Shown here piece by piece: positions 1 to 10,730 of a stretch of 64,000 nucleotides of DNA; position 1 is the stretch's first letter, and each line of letters begins with the position of its first letter. Source of the DNA: Cereibacter ovatus (GTDB lineage Bacteria; Pseudomonadota; Alphaproteobacteria; Rhodobacterales; Rhodobacteraceae); assembly GCF_900207575.1 (NCBI RefSeq), contig NZ_OAOQ01000009.1, positions 1 to 64,000 on the forward strand. Reading direction: 5' to 3'. A program made the translations under genes and the position numbers. The notes beneath the pieces were generated by a model, which made no database searches, was not told the DNA's origin, and worked only from the letters and a program-made list of their open reading frames with translations.

Positions 1-29
1 CGGAATGGTGGACCAATCCCGGCGCAGGG

Positions 30-245
30 TTGCGAGCCACGAGAGCACGGCGCAGGGCTTCTACCGCGAGATCACGCTTCAGGCGATCACTCGTGCGGGA
101 CCACGATGAAACAAGGGTCTATGCCGCACGACGGATGGCGGAAGGCAAGACGCGCCGCGAGATCGTGCGATGCGTCAATCGCTACATCGTGCGCGAAATC
201 TACCGGCACCTCTGCGCGCCAACGGTGCCTGCCCGCGAGCCTTGA
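30..245 (+). pseudogene. IS110-family transposase, C-terminal fragment
   Basis: Only the tail of a transposase is recognisable. The frame reads RVYAARRMAEGKTRREIV and then RCVNRYIVREIYRHL, matching the basic C-terminal helix typical of IS110-type transposases (AEG.(S/T)KREx(L/I)RCLKRYxAREV). The open frame has no ATG and no catalytic DEDD region inside the window, and it stops at 245. The rest may lie to the left of the window, so whether it is a remnant or the end of an intact element cannot be decided here. The family assignment rests on motif recall. Confidence 0.55.
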
Positions 246-270
246 CGAATATAGGAGCATCGAATACCGG

Positions 271-384
271 AAGCTCGCCCGTGTGGCAGTCGATCACCAG
301 GGCGAGCGTGGCCCAGCCGTCCCGCTCGGCCCAGAACCGCCGCTCGATCTCCAGCTTCTCCAGGGTCCGGTCATCGTTTTCGCC
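271..384 (-). pseudogene. IS3-family transposase OrfB fragment
   Basis: On the minus strand a short frame reads ERRFWAERDGWATLALVIDC followed by HTGEL. This resembles the start of the DDE integrase core of IS3-type OrfB proteins (RDGWATLALVIDCHTRELLGW). The similarity breaks off right after HTGEL, where the sequence becomes unrelated, and an in-frame TAG lies upstream. No start codon, partner OrfA or inverted repeats are visible. It sits between glmS and the IS110-like fragment and is best read as a truncated insertion relic. Confidence 0.5.
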
Positions 385-435
385 ATGCGCGAGCTTTGTT
401 TTGCGCGGACATCCGTGCCGACAAGAGGCTGCCCG

Positions 436-2246
<1,811 letters not shown>

Positions 2247-2247
<1 letters not shown>

Positions 2248-3608
2248 CAGTTTGTCTCCTTCTTCGCGGCCTTTTCGGCGCGGAACCGCTCGATCAGGCG
2301 GGTGGCAAGGCCGGGCTTGTTCACCTGTTTCGCCCGCGCGACCGCCAGCGCCTCGGCCGGCACCTCGCCGGTGATGACCGACCCCGAGGCCGTCATCGCC
2401 CGCGCCCCCACCGTGACCGGGGCCACCAGCATCGTGTCCGAGCCGATGAAGGCATGGGCGCCGATTGTCGTGCGGTGTTTCGATACGCCGTCATAGTTGC
2501 AGGTGACCGTGCCCGCGCCGATGTTGGTCTGTTCGCCCACATGCGCGTCGCCCAGATAGGTCAGGTGGCCCACCTTCACGCCTTCATCCAGCACGGAATT
2601 CTTGATCTCGACGAAATTGCCGACATGGACATCCTCGGCCAGTTCCGCGCCGGGACGCAGCCGCGCGAACGGCCCCACCGTCGCCCCGCGCGAGATATGG
2701 CACCCTTCAAGATGGCAGAAGGCACGGATCTCGGCCCCGGATTCGACCGTCACGCCGGGGCCGAACACCACGTTGGGGCCGACGATGGCATCACGGCCCA
2801 GATAGGTATCCAGCGCGAAGAACACCGTTTCGGGCGCGGTCAGGGTCACGCCGTCCTCCAATGCGGCGGCGCGGGCGCGGCGCTGAAATTCCGCCTCTGC
2901 ATCAGCCAGTTGCGCACGGGTGTTCACGCCCAGCGTCTCGGATTCGTCGCAGATCACCACGCCGGCCGACAGGCCCCGCGTGCGGGCCAGTTCGATGATG
3001 TCGGTCAGGTAGTATTCACCCGCCGCATTGTCATTTCCCACCTCGGAGACCAGCGCGAACAGCATCAGCGCCTCGGCGCAGATCACGCCGGAATTGCAGA
3101 GGGTTATCGCGCGTTCCTGATCCGTCGCATCCTTCCATTCAATGATGCGTTCCAGATCCTCGCCGCGGGTCACAAGCCGGCCGTAGCGGCCCGGATCAGC
3201 GGCCTGAAAGCCCAGCACCACGATGGCATGGCGCTCGCGCGCCTCCAGCATCCGGTCCAGCGTCTCGGGGCGGATGAAGGGCGTGTCGCCGTAAAGCACC
3301 ACCGCATCGCCGGGCGCATCGGCCAACAGGGGCGCGGCCTGTGCCACCGCATGGGCGGTGCCAAGCTGTTCGGCCTGAACCACCACATCCACCGTCTCGT
3401 CGAAGGCGCGGGCAGCCTTTGCCACCTGTTCCGCCCCATGGCCGGCCACGACCACCATCCGCTCAGGCTCCAGCGACTGGCCGGCGCGCATCGCGTGATG
3501 CAGCAGCGGCGCCGCGCCCAGCGGGTGCAGCACTTTCGGCAGGTCCGAGTTCATCCGGGTGCCTTGTCCGGCAGCCAGCACGATCAGCGAAACGGACGGA
3601 CGGTTCAT
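2247..3608 (-). CDS. glmU: bifunctional UDP-GlcNAc pyrophosphorylase / GlcN-1-P acetyltransferase
   Basis: Acetylates glucosamine 1-phosphate and then uridylylates it to UDP-GlcNAc. The N-terminal nucleotidyltransferase domain shows LAAGQGTRMNSDLPKVLHPL, and the second half is a left-handed beta-helix of hexapeptide repeats (VGPFARLRPGA, VGNFVEIKNS, IGAGTVTCNYDG, FIGSDTMLVAPV). I start at the ATG at 3608 (MNRPSVS), with AAGGG five bases upstream; a GTG at 3614 is also in frame. This gives 453 aa, usual for the family. It is upstream of and overlaps glmS, and is divergent from gph. Confidence 0.97.
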
Positions 3609-3708
3609 CGGCACCCTTTCCTTTGCGGTGTGCCCGTTTTAACCGGGTTCCCTGTGTCCGCAAGGCCGCGGGCTTCACACTGTCTTACGGGCTGTTTCAG
3701 GGGGCGCG

Positions 3709-4371
3709 ATGCGCACGGTTGTCTTCGATCTTGACGGCACGCTTGCCGATACCAGCGCCGATCTGATCGCATCGGCCAATGCCTGTTTCCGGGCGCTGGG
3801 GCAGGGCGAGCCGCTGGACCCGCAGGCCGATGCGCTGACGGCGTTTCACGGCGGCCGCGCCATGTTGCGGCTGGGGTTCCAGCGGCTGGGCGGCGCCCCC
3901 GAATCCGAGATCGACCGGCAATATCCGCTGCTGCTGGAAAACTACCGCGGCGCCATCGCTGTCCATACCCGCCTATATCCCGGCGCCCGTGACGCGGTAA
4001 AGCGGTTGCGCGCCATGGGCTATGCCACCGCGATCTGCACCAACAAGCCCGAGGCGCTGGCCGAGACGCTGCTGGGTCTGATGCAGATCCGGCACCTGTT
4101 CGATGCGATGATCGGCGCCGACACGCTGCCGGTGCGCAAGCCCGACCCCGCGCCCTATGTCGCGTCGGTGACGCGGGCGGGCGGGGCGGTCGGGCGCTCG
4201 ATGCTGGTGGGCGACACATCGACCGACCGCGAAACCGCCCGCGCGGCGGGTGTGCCGGTGGCGCTGGTGACCTTCGGCCCCGAAGGCCAGGGTGTGGCCC
4301 GTCTTGCCCCCGAGGCGCTGCTGAACCATTTCGACGATCTGCCGGCACTGGCGGCGCGGCTGATCGGCTGA
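3709..4371 (+). CDS. gph: phosphoglycolate phosphatase (HAD family)
   Basis: Probably dephosphorylates 2-phosphoglycolate formed in DNA repair or by RuBisCO oxygenation. The 220 aa HAD hydrolase has motif I DLDGTLADT (nucleophile and acid/base Asp present), a helical cap, motif II region ICTNKPEALA, motif III RKPDPAPY, and motif IV VGDTSTDRETA. Length and cap type fit Gph/CbbZ. It is transcribed away from glmU across a 100-base gap. Substrate assignment within this HAD subfamily is by family resemblance only; another small phosphosugar phosphatase is possible. Confidence 0.85.
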   Translation: MRTVVFDLDGTLADTSADLIASANACFRALGQGEPLDPQADALTAFHGGRAMLRLGFQRLGGAPESEIDRQYPLLLENYRGAIAVHTRLYPGARDAVKRLRAMGYATAICTNKPEALAETLLGLMQIRHLFDAMIGADTLPVRKPDPAPYVASVTRAGGAVGRSMLVGDTSTDRETARAAGVPVALVTFGPEGQGVARLAPEALLNHFDDLPALAARLIG

Positions 4372-4478
4372 CGGGCGCCTTGCCCGACCGGTGTTTCCCG
4401 CGCGCCGCCTGCTTTCCCGCGCGCCACAGCAGGGCGTCTTGTGGGGCATCCTGTGCGGGGCGGCGCCGCTTTTGCCCC

Positions 4479-4928
4479 CTATTCCCGGGCCCGCCACAGC
4501 GGCACGGTCGAGATCGACATCTTGGCCGAGCCTTCCGACAGTTCGCGCGCATGGACCAGATAGATCAGCGTGTCGTTCGGCTCGTCATAGATCCGCGTCA
4601 CCCGCAGCGATTTCAGCACCAATGATCGGCCCTCGCGAAAGATTTCCTCGCCGTCGCGCCCGCGGTCGATATCGCCCATCGTGACCGGCCCGGTCTGGCG
4701 GCAGGCGATCGAGGCGTTTGACGGGTCTTCGAACCAGTTGCCCTGCCGCAGACGGTCGATCACCGAACGGTCGAAATAGGCGATGTGGCAGGTGACGCCC
4801 TGCACCTGCGGATCGGGGATCGCCTCGATCAGGATGTCGTTGCCGACCCAGTCCACCCCCACCTTGCCGACCACCTCGGCTTGCACCGGCGCCGCCGCAA
4901 GGGCCAGCGCGATCCAGACTGCCTTCAT
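4479..4928 (-). CDS. creA: CreA family periplasmic protein
   Basis: A 149 aa protein of the CreA family, whose function is unknown. The chosen ATG at 4928 has GGAGGT six bases upstream and opens a clear signal peptide (MKAVWIALALAAAPVQA), so the mature protein is exported. Family features include VGKVGVDWVGNDI, a Cys pair (TCHIAYFD and SIACRQTGP), EEIFREGRSLVLKSLRV and IYDEPNDTLIYL. The longer open frame up to 5033 lacks a ribosome site and would bury the signal peptide. It lies convergent with gph and divergent from the acyl-CoA dehydrogenase gene. Confidence 0.88.
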   Translation of the reverse strand: MKAVWIALALAAAPVQAEVVGKVGVDWVGNDILIEAIPDPQVQGVTCHIAYFDRSVIDRLRQGNWFEDPSNASIACRQTGPVTMGDIDRGRDGEEIFREGRSLVLKSLRVTRIYDEPNDTLIYLVHARELSEGSAKMSISTVPLWRARE

Positions 4929-5026
4929 GCGCACCTCCTGTTTGCCGCCAGCATGGCGCAGATCCGCCCGCCGCGACAGACCCATGCACGACGCACTTGA
5001 CCGTTGCCCCCCGAATCGGCAAGAAA

Positions 5027-5040
5027 TGAACATTCGTTCA
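5027..5040. promoter_or_regulatory. inverted repeat upstream of isovaleryl-CoA dehydrogenase
   Basis: TGAAC-ATTC-GTTCA is a perfect 5-bp inverted repeat with a 4-base spacer, ending 16 bases before the dehydrogenase ATG. The compact form resembles TetR-family operators that control acyl-CoA metabolism genes. No regulator gene lies next to it, so the binding protein is unknown. Confidence 0.45.
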
Positions 5041-5056
5041 ATAAAGGGTCTTCCCC

Positions 5057-6217
5057 ATGTTCCACGCCCCGATGAACTTCGATCTCGGCGATGACATCGC
5101 CGCGCTGCGCGAAACGGTCCATGCCTGGGCGCAAGAGAGGGTGAAGCCGATGGCCGCCCGCATCGACCGCGACAACGTCTTTCCGGCCGAACTTTGGCGC
5201 GAAATGGGCGATCTGGGCCTGCTGGGCATCACCGTGCCCGAAGCCTTTGGCGGCTCTGACATGGGCTATCTGGCCCATACGGTGGCGGTCGAGGAAATCG
5301 CCCGCGCCTCGGCCTCGGTCTCGCTGTCCTACGGCGCCCATTCCAACCTGTGCGTGAACCAGATCCGGCTGAACGGCACCGATGCGCAGAAGGCGCGATA
5401 CCTGCCGAAGCTGGTTTCGGGCGAACATGTCGGCGCGCTGGCGATGTCAGAGGCAGGGTCGGGGTCCGATGTGGTGTCGATGAAGCTGCGCGCCGACAAG
5501 CGCGACGGCTGCCATGTGCTGAACGGCACGAAATACTGGATCACCAACGGTCCGGATGCCGATGTGCTGGTGGTTTATGCCAAGACCGATCCGCAGGCGG
5601 GCGCCCGGGGTATCACCGCCTTCCTGATCGAGCGGGGAATGAAGGGCTTTTCCACCGGCCCGCATCTCGACAAGGTCGGCATGCGCGGCTCGAACACCGG
5701 CGAACTGATCTTCGACAATTGCGAAGTGCCGGACGAGAATATCCTTGGCGCCGAGGGCAAAGGCGTCCGGGTGCTGATGTCGGGGCTGGATTACGAACGG
5801 GTGGTGCTGTCGGGGATTGGCACCGGGATCATCGCCGCCTGTCTCGATGAGGTGGTGCCCTATTGCCAGACCCGCCAGCAGTTCGGCCAGCCGATCGGGC
5901 AGTTCCAGCTGATGCAGGGCAAGCTGGCCGACATGTATGTCGCGCTGAACACCTCGCGCGCCTACGTCTACGAGGTGGCGAAAGCCTGCGATCTGGGCCG
6001 CGTGACCCGCGCCGACGCCGCGGGCTGCGTGCTTTACGCATCCGAGCAGGCGATGGTTCAGGCGCATCAGGCGGTGCAGGCGCTGGGCGGGGCAGGGTTC
6101 CTGAACGACTCGGTGGTCAGCCGGCTGTTCCGCGACGCCAAGCTGATGGAGATCGGGGCCGGCACGTCCGAAATCCGCCGGATGCTGGTGGGCCGCGAAC
6201 TGATGGCGGCGGGCTGA
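5057..6217 (+). CDS. ivd: isovaleryl-CoA dehydrogenase
   Basis: FAD enzyme oxidising isovaleryl-CoA to 3-methylcrotonyl-CoA in leucine breakdown, passing electrons to ETF. The 386 aa sequence carries acyl-CoA dehydrogenase signatures (ALAMSEAGSGSDVVSMKL, WITNGPDADVLVVYAKT, and C-terminal GGAGFLNDSVVSRLFRDAK then EIGAGTSEIRRMLVGREL). The YERVVLSGIGTGI segment has Glu at the position I associate with the catalytic base of isovaleryl-CoA dehydrogenases. Assignment is strengthened by the methylcrotonyl-CoA carboxylase, HMG-CoA lyase and methylglutaconyl-CoA hydratase genes downstream. A second in-frame ATG lies at 5072. Confidence 0.93.
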   Translation: MFHAPMNFDLGDDIAALRETVHAWAQERVKPMAARIDRDNVFPAELWREMGDLGLLGITVPEAFGGSDMGYLAHTVAVEEIARASASVSLSYGAHSNLCVNQIRLNGTDAQKARYLPKLVSGEHVGALAMSEAGSGSDVVSMKLRADKRDGCHVLNGTKYWITNGPDADVLVVYAKTDPQAGARGITAFLIERGMKGFSTGPHLDKVGMRGSNTGELIFDNCEVPDENILGAEGKGVRVLMSGLDYERVVLSGIGTGIIAACLDEVVPYCQTRQQFGQPIGQFQLMQGKLADMYVALNTSRAYVYEVAKACDLGRVTRADAAGCVLYASEQAMVQAHQAVQALGGAGFLNDSVVSRLFRDAKLMEIGAGTSEIRRMLVGRELMAAG

Positions 6218-6274
6218 AACGATGGCCCCCCGATCCGGCAGGCAGACCGCGGCCTCCCCAGCGGGCAAGACAAG

Positions 6275-6306
6275 ACCCGCGGGCAGGATGGCTGCCGCCC
6301 GCGGGT
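6275..6306. terminator. strong hairpin between convergent ivd and ompW
   Basis: ACCCGCGGGC pairs perfectly with GCCCGCGGGT across a 12-base loop. It lies just after the ivd stop and just before the ompW stop, so it can terminate both convergent transcripts. There is no U-run. Confidence 0.6.
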
Positions 6307-6310
6307 TGGC

Positions 6311-6333
6311 CCGGCCCGGTCAGTCCGGGCCGG
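6311..6333. terminator. second hairpin at the ompW 3' end
   Basis: CCGGCCCGG-TCAGT-CCGGGCCGG forms a perfect 9-bp stem with a 5-base loop, eight bases beyond the ompW stop. It probably terminates ompW, in tandem with the neighbouring hairpin. Confidence 0.6.
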
Positions 6334-6341
6334 TCAAGGGA

Positions 6342-6944
6342 TCAGAACTTCCAGATATACGAGACGCCGACCACAACCGGGTCGATCTCGGCCTCGCCGA
6401 TCTTTGTCCCGTTCAGCGTCACGTCGCTGTCGATATCCATCCAGCGCACATCGGCCCGGATCGCGTTGCGGTCGTTCAGCGCATAGTCGAAGCCGGCATG
6501 AACCGACAGGCCCCAGCTGTCGTCCAGTTCCAGGTCGCCAAGCGCGGTCTCTTCGCTGAAGAAGGTCACATAGGTGATACCGGCGCCCAGGAACGGCTTG
6601 AAGGCTGTGGAGGTCGGGAAGTGATATTGCAGCGACAGTGTCGGCGGCAGGTGCTTGACCGTCGCGCTGCCCACGCCCGGCAAGTCAACGTCGTGCTTGA
6701 ATGGGGTCGCAGCCAGCAGTTCGATCCCAAGATTGTCACGGATGAAATATTCGAAGGTGATCGTGGGCTGAATCTCATTGCTGACGTCGGCTTCGACGCC
6801 TGCGACGGTCCCATTGCCCGACTTCGGCATCACGCTGCCGAAACCCAGACCGATGGTGTAATCCCCCGCCGATTGCGCGGCCACCGGCACGGCGACCAGA
6901 AGGGAAAGGCTGGCGGCGACGGCCGCGGGAATCATCCTGTGCAT
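6342..6944 (-). CDS. ompW: OmpW family outer membrane beta-barrel protein
   Basis: An 8-stranded outer-membrane porin-like protein, thought to form a narrow hydrophobic channel. It has a signal peptide (MHRMIPAAVAASLSLLVAV then PVAAQSA), alternating beta strands (YTIGLGFGSV, PTITFEYFIRDNLGIELLAA), the PTLSLQYHFP segment typical of OmpW, FKPFLGAGITYVTFF, and a terminal aromatic residue (VSYIWKF). The start at 6944 has AGGG seven bases upstream; an ATG at 6950 is also in frame, too close to that site. It interrupts the leucine cluster, is divergent from mccB, and shares an upstream region with an FNR-like box. Confidence 0.88.
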   Translation of the reverse strand: MHRMIPAAVAASLSLLVAVPVAAQSAGDYTIGLGFGSVMPKSGNGTVAGVEADVSNEIQPTITFEYFIRDNLGIELLAATPFKHDVDLPGVGSATVKHLPPTLSLQYHFPTSTAFKPFLGAGITYVTFFSEETALGDLELDDSWGLSVHAGFDYALNDRNAIRADVRWMDIDSDVTLNGTKIGEAEIDPVVVGVSYIWKF

Positions 6945-7002
6945 CTGCATACCCTGAAGTTAACGACTGGCGCGACCCTCTCTCCCTCGTGGCACGCTTT
7001 CC

Positions 7003-7016
7003 TTGATCTGCGTCAA
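7003..7016. promoter_or_regulatory. FNR/Crp-type box between ompW and mccB
   Basis: TTGATCTGCGTCAA matches the FNR/FnrL consensus TTGAT-N4-ATCAA with one mismatch in the right half site. It sits 59 bases before the ompW start and 72 before the mccB start, so it could serve either gene. FNR control of ompW is known from enteric bacteria; here it is inference. Confidence 0.5.
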
Positions 7017-7087
7017 TCGCATTCCCCTCTGCGCGCGCCGCAGGCATCGCTGCCACACAAGATCACCCTCTGCCTCACGAGGCTGCC

Positions 7088-8692
7088 ATGAAACTCGCCT
7101 CCCGTGTCCTGCCCTCGTCCGAAAGCTTCCGCCGCAACCGCGAGGCGCACCTGGCCCTGATCGCCGACATCGCCCGTGCGGCGGATCTTGCCGCAGCCGG
7201 CGGTGGCCCCGCGGCACAGGCCCGCCACGCCGCCCGCGGCAAACTTCCCCCGCGCGAAAGGGTGGCGGGCCTGCTCGATCCCGGCTCGCCATTTCTGGAA
7301 ATCGGCGCCTTTGCCGCGCATGGCATGTATGACGGCGCAGCCCCCGCCGCGGGCGTCATCGCCGGCATCGGCCGCGTCCACGGCGCCGAGGTCATGGTGG
7401 TCTGCAACGACGCCACGGTGAAAGGCGGCACCTACTATCCGATGACGGTGAAAAAACACCTGCGCGCGCAGGAAATCGCCGCCGAATGCCGCCTGCCTTG
7501 CGTCTATCTGGTGGATTCGGGCGGCGCCAACCTGCCCAACCAGGACGAGGTCTTTCCCGACCGCGACCATTTCGGCCGCATCTTCTTCAATCAGGCCCGG
7601 ATGAGCGCGGCCGGCATCCCCCAGATCGCGGTGGTCATGGGCTCTTGCACTGCGGGCGGCGCCTATGTGCCGGCCATGTCCGATGTCACGATCATCGTCC
7701 GGGATCAGGGCACGATCTTTCTGGCCGGCCCGCCCCTTGTGCGGGCGGCAACCGGAGAGGTGGTTTCGGCCGAGGATCTGGGTGGTGGCGATGTCCACAC
7801 CCGCCTGTCGGGCGTGGCCGACTACCTCGCCGAGGACGACGCCCATGCGCTGATCCTTGCCCGCCGCGCGCTGGGCAACCTGAACCGCACCCGCCCCGCG
7901 ACGGTCCAGTGGCAAAGCCCCGAAGATCCCGCCCACGATCCCGAAGACATCCTCGGTCTCGTCCCCGCGGACCTCCGCACTCCGTGGGACATCCGCGAAC
8001 TGATCGCGCGCATCACCGACGGCTCTCGCTTTGACGAATTCAAACCGCGCTTCGGTGAAACCCTGGTCACAGGCTTTGCCCATCTCATGGGCTGCCCGGT
8101 CGGGATCGTGGCCAACAACGGCGTGCTGTTCTCCGAAGCCGCGATCAAGGGCGCGCATTTCATCGAACTCTGCTCGCAACGCGCGATCCCGCTCATCTTC
8201 CTGCAAAACATCACCGGCTTCATGGTCGGCCGCAAATATGAAAACGAAGGCATCGCCCGCCACGGCGCCAAGATGGTGACAGCGGTCGCCACCACCGCGG
8301 TGCCCAAGATCACCATGCTGGTCGGCGGCTCGTTCGGCGCGGGCAACTACGGCATGGCGGGCCGCGCCTACAGCCCCCGCTTCCTCTGGACCTGGCCCAA
8401 CTCGCGCATTTCGGTCATGGGCGGCGAACAGGCCGCGGGCGTCCTCGCCACGGTCCGCGGCGACGCCTTGGCCCGCGCCGGAACCCCCTGGACTCCGGAA
8501 GACGAAGCCGCCTTCAAACGCCCCACGATCGAGATGTTCGACCGCCAAAGCCACCCGCTCTACGCCTCGGCCCGCCTCTGGGATGATGGCATCGTGGACC
8601 CGCGCAAAACCCGCGAAACCCTTGCGCTCTCCCTCTCCGCCGCCCTCAACGCCCCGATCGAACCCACCCGCTTCGGCCTTTTCCGCATGTGA
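7088..8692 (+). CDS. mccB: methylcrotonyl-CoA carboxylase, carboxyltransferase (beta) subunit
   Basis: Transfers the carboxyl group from biotin to 3-methylcrotonyl-CoA. The 534 aa protein has the acyl-CoA carboxyltransferase fold: [33 protein letters not shown], and the second-half [20 protein letters not shown] and [18 protein letters not shown]. These are the forms typical of MccB rather than PccB. The biotin carboxylase subunit lies 97 bases downstream, and the remaining leucine pathway genes follow. The leader Met is preceded by a weak ribosome site. Confidence 0.94.
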   Translation: MKLASRVLPSSESFRRNREAHLALIADIARAADLAAAGGGPAAQARHAARGKLPPRERVAGLLDPGSPFLEIGAFAAHGMYDGAAPAAGVIAGIGRVHGAEVMVVCNDATVKGGTYYPMTVKKHLRAQEIAAECRLPCVYLVDSGGANLPNQDEVFPDRDHFGRIFFNQARMSAAGIPQIAVVMGSCTAGGAYVPAMSDVTIIVRDQGTIFLAGPPLVRAATGEVVSAEDLGGGDVHTRLSGVADYLAEDDAHALILARRALGNLNRTRPATVQWQSPEDPAHDPEDILGLVPADLRTPWDIRELIARITDGSRFDEFKPRFGETLVTGFAHLMGCPVGIVANNGVLFSEAAIKGAHFIELCSQRAIPLIFLQNITGFMVGRKYENEGIARHGAKMVTAVATTAVPKITMLVGGSFGAGNYGMAGRAYSPRFLWTWPNSRISVMGGEQAAGVLATVRGDALARAGTPWTPEDEAAFKRPTIEMFDRQSHPLYASARLWDDGIVDPRKTRETLALSLSAALNAPIEPTRFGLFRM

Positions 8693-8714
8693 CCATGCCC
8701 ACCCTGCACCCTTT

Positions 8715-8765
8715 CATTCTGGCTCAAATATCCTCGGGGGGTCCGGGGGGCAGACAGCCCCCCGG
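8715..8765 (+). repeat. interspersed GC-rich repeat, copy 1
   Basis: Begins CATTCTGGCTCAAATATCC, then G/C runs that fold into a hairpin (CCGGGGGGC and GCCCCCCGG). The same core occurs at 54402-54443, and reversed at 37301-37345. Here it lies between mccB and mccA, so it may modulate readthrough inside the operon. Confidence 0.75.
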
Positions 8766-8789
8766 CGCCGGCCCCGGACGCGAGGTCTC

Positions 8790-10730
8790 ATGTTCCGCAA
8801 GATCCTGATCGCCAACCGCGGCGAGATCGCCTGCCGTGTCATCGCCACCGCCCGCCGCCTCGGCATCTCCACCGTCGCGGTGTTTTCCGACGCCGACGCC
8901 GCCGCCCTTCATGTCGCGCTGGCCGACGACTCCCGCCACATCGGCGGCGCGCAGCCGGCCGACAGCTACCTGCGCGCCGACCGCATCATTCAGGCCGCGC
9001 TGGCCACCGGCGCCGAGGCGATTCACCCGGGCTACGGCTTCCTGTCGGAAAACCCCGATTTCGTCGATCAGGTCACCGCCGCGGGCCTGACCTTCATCGG
9101 TCCCTCGGCCGATGCGATCCGTGCCATGGGCCTCAAGGACGCGGCCAAGGCGCTGATGGAAAAGGCCGGCGTTCCCGTGGTCCCCGGCTATCATGGCGAG
9201 GATCAGGAACCCGATCATCTGGCGGTCATGGCGGCCGAGATCGGCTATCCGGTGCTGATCAAGGCGGTGGCCGGCGGGGGCGGCAAGGGGATGCGCCGCG
9301 TCGACCGCGCCGCCGATTTTGCCGATGCGCTGGCCTCGGCCCGCGCCGAGGCCCGGACCGCTTTCGGCAATGACGCCGTCCTGATCGAGAAATACATCGA
9401 CCAGCCCCGCCATATCGAGATCCAGATCTTCGGTGACGGCACCGATGCCGTCCACCTCCACGAACGCGACTGCTCGTTGCAACGCCGCCATCAGAAGGTG
9501 ATCGAGGAAGCCCCGGCCCCCGGCATGACCCCCGAGATGCGCGCGGCGATGGGCGAGGCCGCCGTCCGTGCCGCCCGTGCCATCGGCTACCGCGGGGCGG
9601 GCACCTGCGAATTCATCGTCGACGGCTCGGACGGTCTGCGCCCCGACCGCTTCTGGTTCATGGAGATGAACACCCGCCTTCAGGTCGAACATCCCGTGAC
9701 CGAGGCCGTGACCGGCATCGACCTTGTGGAATGGCAACTGCGCATCGCCAGTGGCGAACCCTTGCCGCTGACGCAGGCGCAGATCCCCCTGATCGGTCAT
9801 GCCTTCGAGGCCCGCCTTTACGCCGAAGACGTGCCGGCGGGCTTTCTTCCCGCCACCGGCCGGCTGGATCACCTGCGCTTCGCCGACGGCATCCGTGCCG
9901 ATACCGGCGTGCGCAGCGGCGACCGGATCAGCCCGTGGTATGATCCGATGATCGCCAAGATTGTCGCGCACGGCCCCTCGCGCGCGGCGGCGCTGAATCG
10001 TCTGGCCCGCGCACTGGAAGACACCGAGGTTGCCGGCACCGTCACCAACCTTGCCTTTCTGTCCCGCCTTGCCCGCCATCCCGGCTTTGCCGCGGGCCGC
10101 GTCGATACCGGCCTGATCGCCCGCGACATCGCCAGCCTGACAGACCCCGCGCCGGTCACCCCTGCCATCACCGCGGCGGCGCTTCTGACCGCTGAACTGG
10201 GCACCGCGGCCGCCCCGCTGCAAGGGTTCACGCTGTGGTCGCCGCTGCGCCGCCATGCCCGGCTGCGGCTGGGGGCGGACGAGATCGCCGCCGCGATCAC
10301 GCTGGACGGCCCCGGCCGCGCGCGGGTGGAACTGGCGGGCGCGACCCTTTCCGCCCGCCTGAAGCCCGAGGGATGGGAGGTCGAGGGCACCCACCCCGGC
10401 CGCGTGCTGTGCCTGCCCGATGCGGTCCATGTCTTTGCCCGGTCCGGCACCGTCCGCTTCACCATCCCCGATCCGTTCGACCGCGGCACCGATGACGGTG
10501 CGACCGGGGGCCTGACGCTGTCGCCCATGCCGGGCCTTGTGCGCGAAGTGGCGGTGCGCCCGGGCGAGCGGGTCGAAAAGGGTGACCGCCTTGCCGTGAT
10601 CGAGGCGATGAAGATGGAGCATGTCCTGACCGCCGCGCGCGACGGCACGGTGGCCGAGGTTCTGGTGGAACCCGGCGCGCAGGTCGAGGCCGGCGCCGCA
10701 CTGGTGCGGCTGGAGGAGACCGATGGCTGA
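8790..10730 (+). CDS. mccA: methylcrotonyl-CoA carboxylase, biotin-containing (alpha) subunit
   Basis: Carboxylates its own biotin with ATP and bicarbonate. The 646 aa protein starts at the ATG at 8790 (MFRKILIANRGEIACRV); the longer frame from 8583 only overlaps mccB. It contains a biotin-carboxylase N domain, ATP grasp (KAVAGGGGKGMRRV), the EMNTRLQVEHPVTE active-site motif, a linker, and a C-terminal biotinyl domain with AMKMEH; Lys608 is the predicted biotin site. Its last eight bases overlap the HMG-CoA lyase gene. A biotin ligase is encoded about 17 kb away at 28047. Confidence 0.95.
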   Translation: MFRKILIANRGEIACRVIATARRLGISTVAVFSDADAAALHVALADDSRHIGGAQPADSYLRADRIIQAALATGAEAIHPGYGFLSENPDFVDQVTAAGLTFIGPSADAIRAMGLKDAAKALMEKAGVPVVPGYHGEDQEPDHLAVMAAEIGYPVLIKAVAGGGGKGMRRVDRAADFADALASARAEARTAFGNDAVLIEKYIDQPRHIEIQIFGDGTDAVHLHERDCSLQRRHQKVIEEAPAPGMTPEMRAAMGEAAVRAARAIGYRGAGTCEFIVDGSDGLRPDRFWFMEMNTRLQVEHPVTEAVTGIDLVEWQLRIASGEPLPLTQAQIPLIGHAFEARLYAEDVPAGFLPATGRLDHLRFADGIRADTGVRSGDRISPWYDPMIAKIVAHGPSRAAALNRLARALEDTEVAGTVTNLAFLSRLARHPGFAAGRVDTGLIARDIASLTDPAPVTPAITAAALLTAELGTAAAPLQGFTLWSPLRRHARLRLGADEIAAAITLDGPGRARVELAGATLSARLKPEGWEVEGTHPGRVLCLPDAVHVFARSGTVRFTIPDPFDRGTDDGATGGLTLSPMPGLVREVAVRPGERVEKGDRLAVIEAMKMEHVLTAARDGTVAEVLVEPGAQVEAGAALVRLEETDG

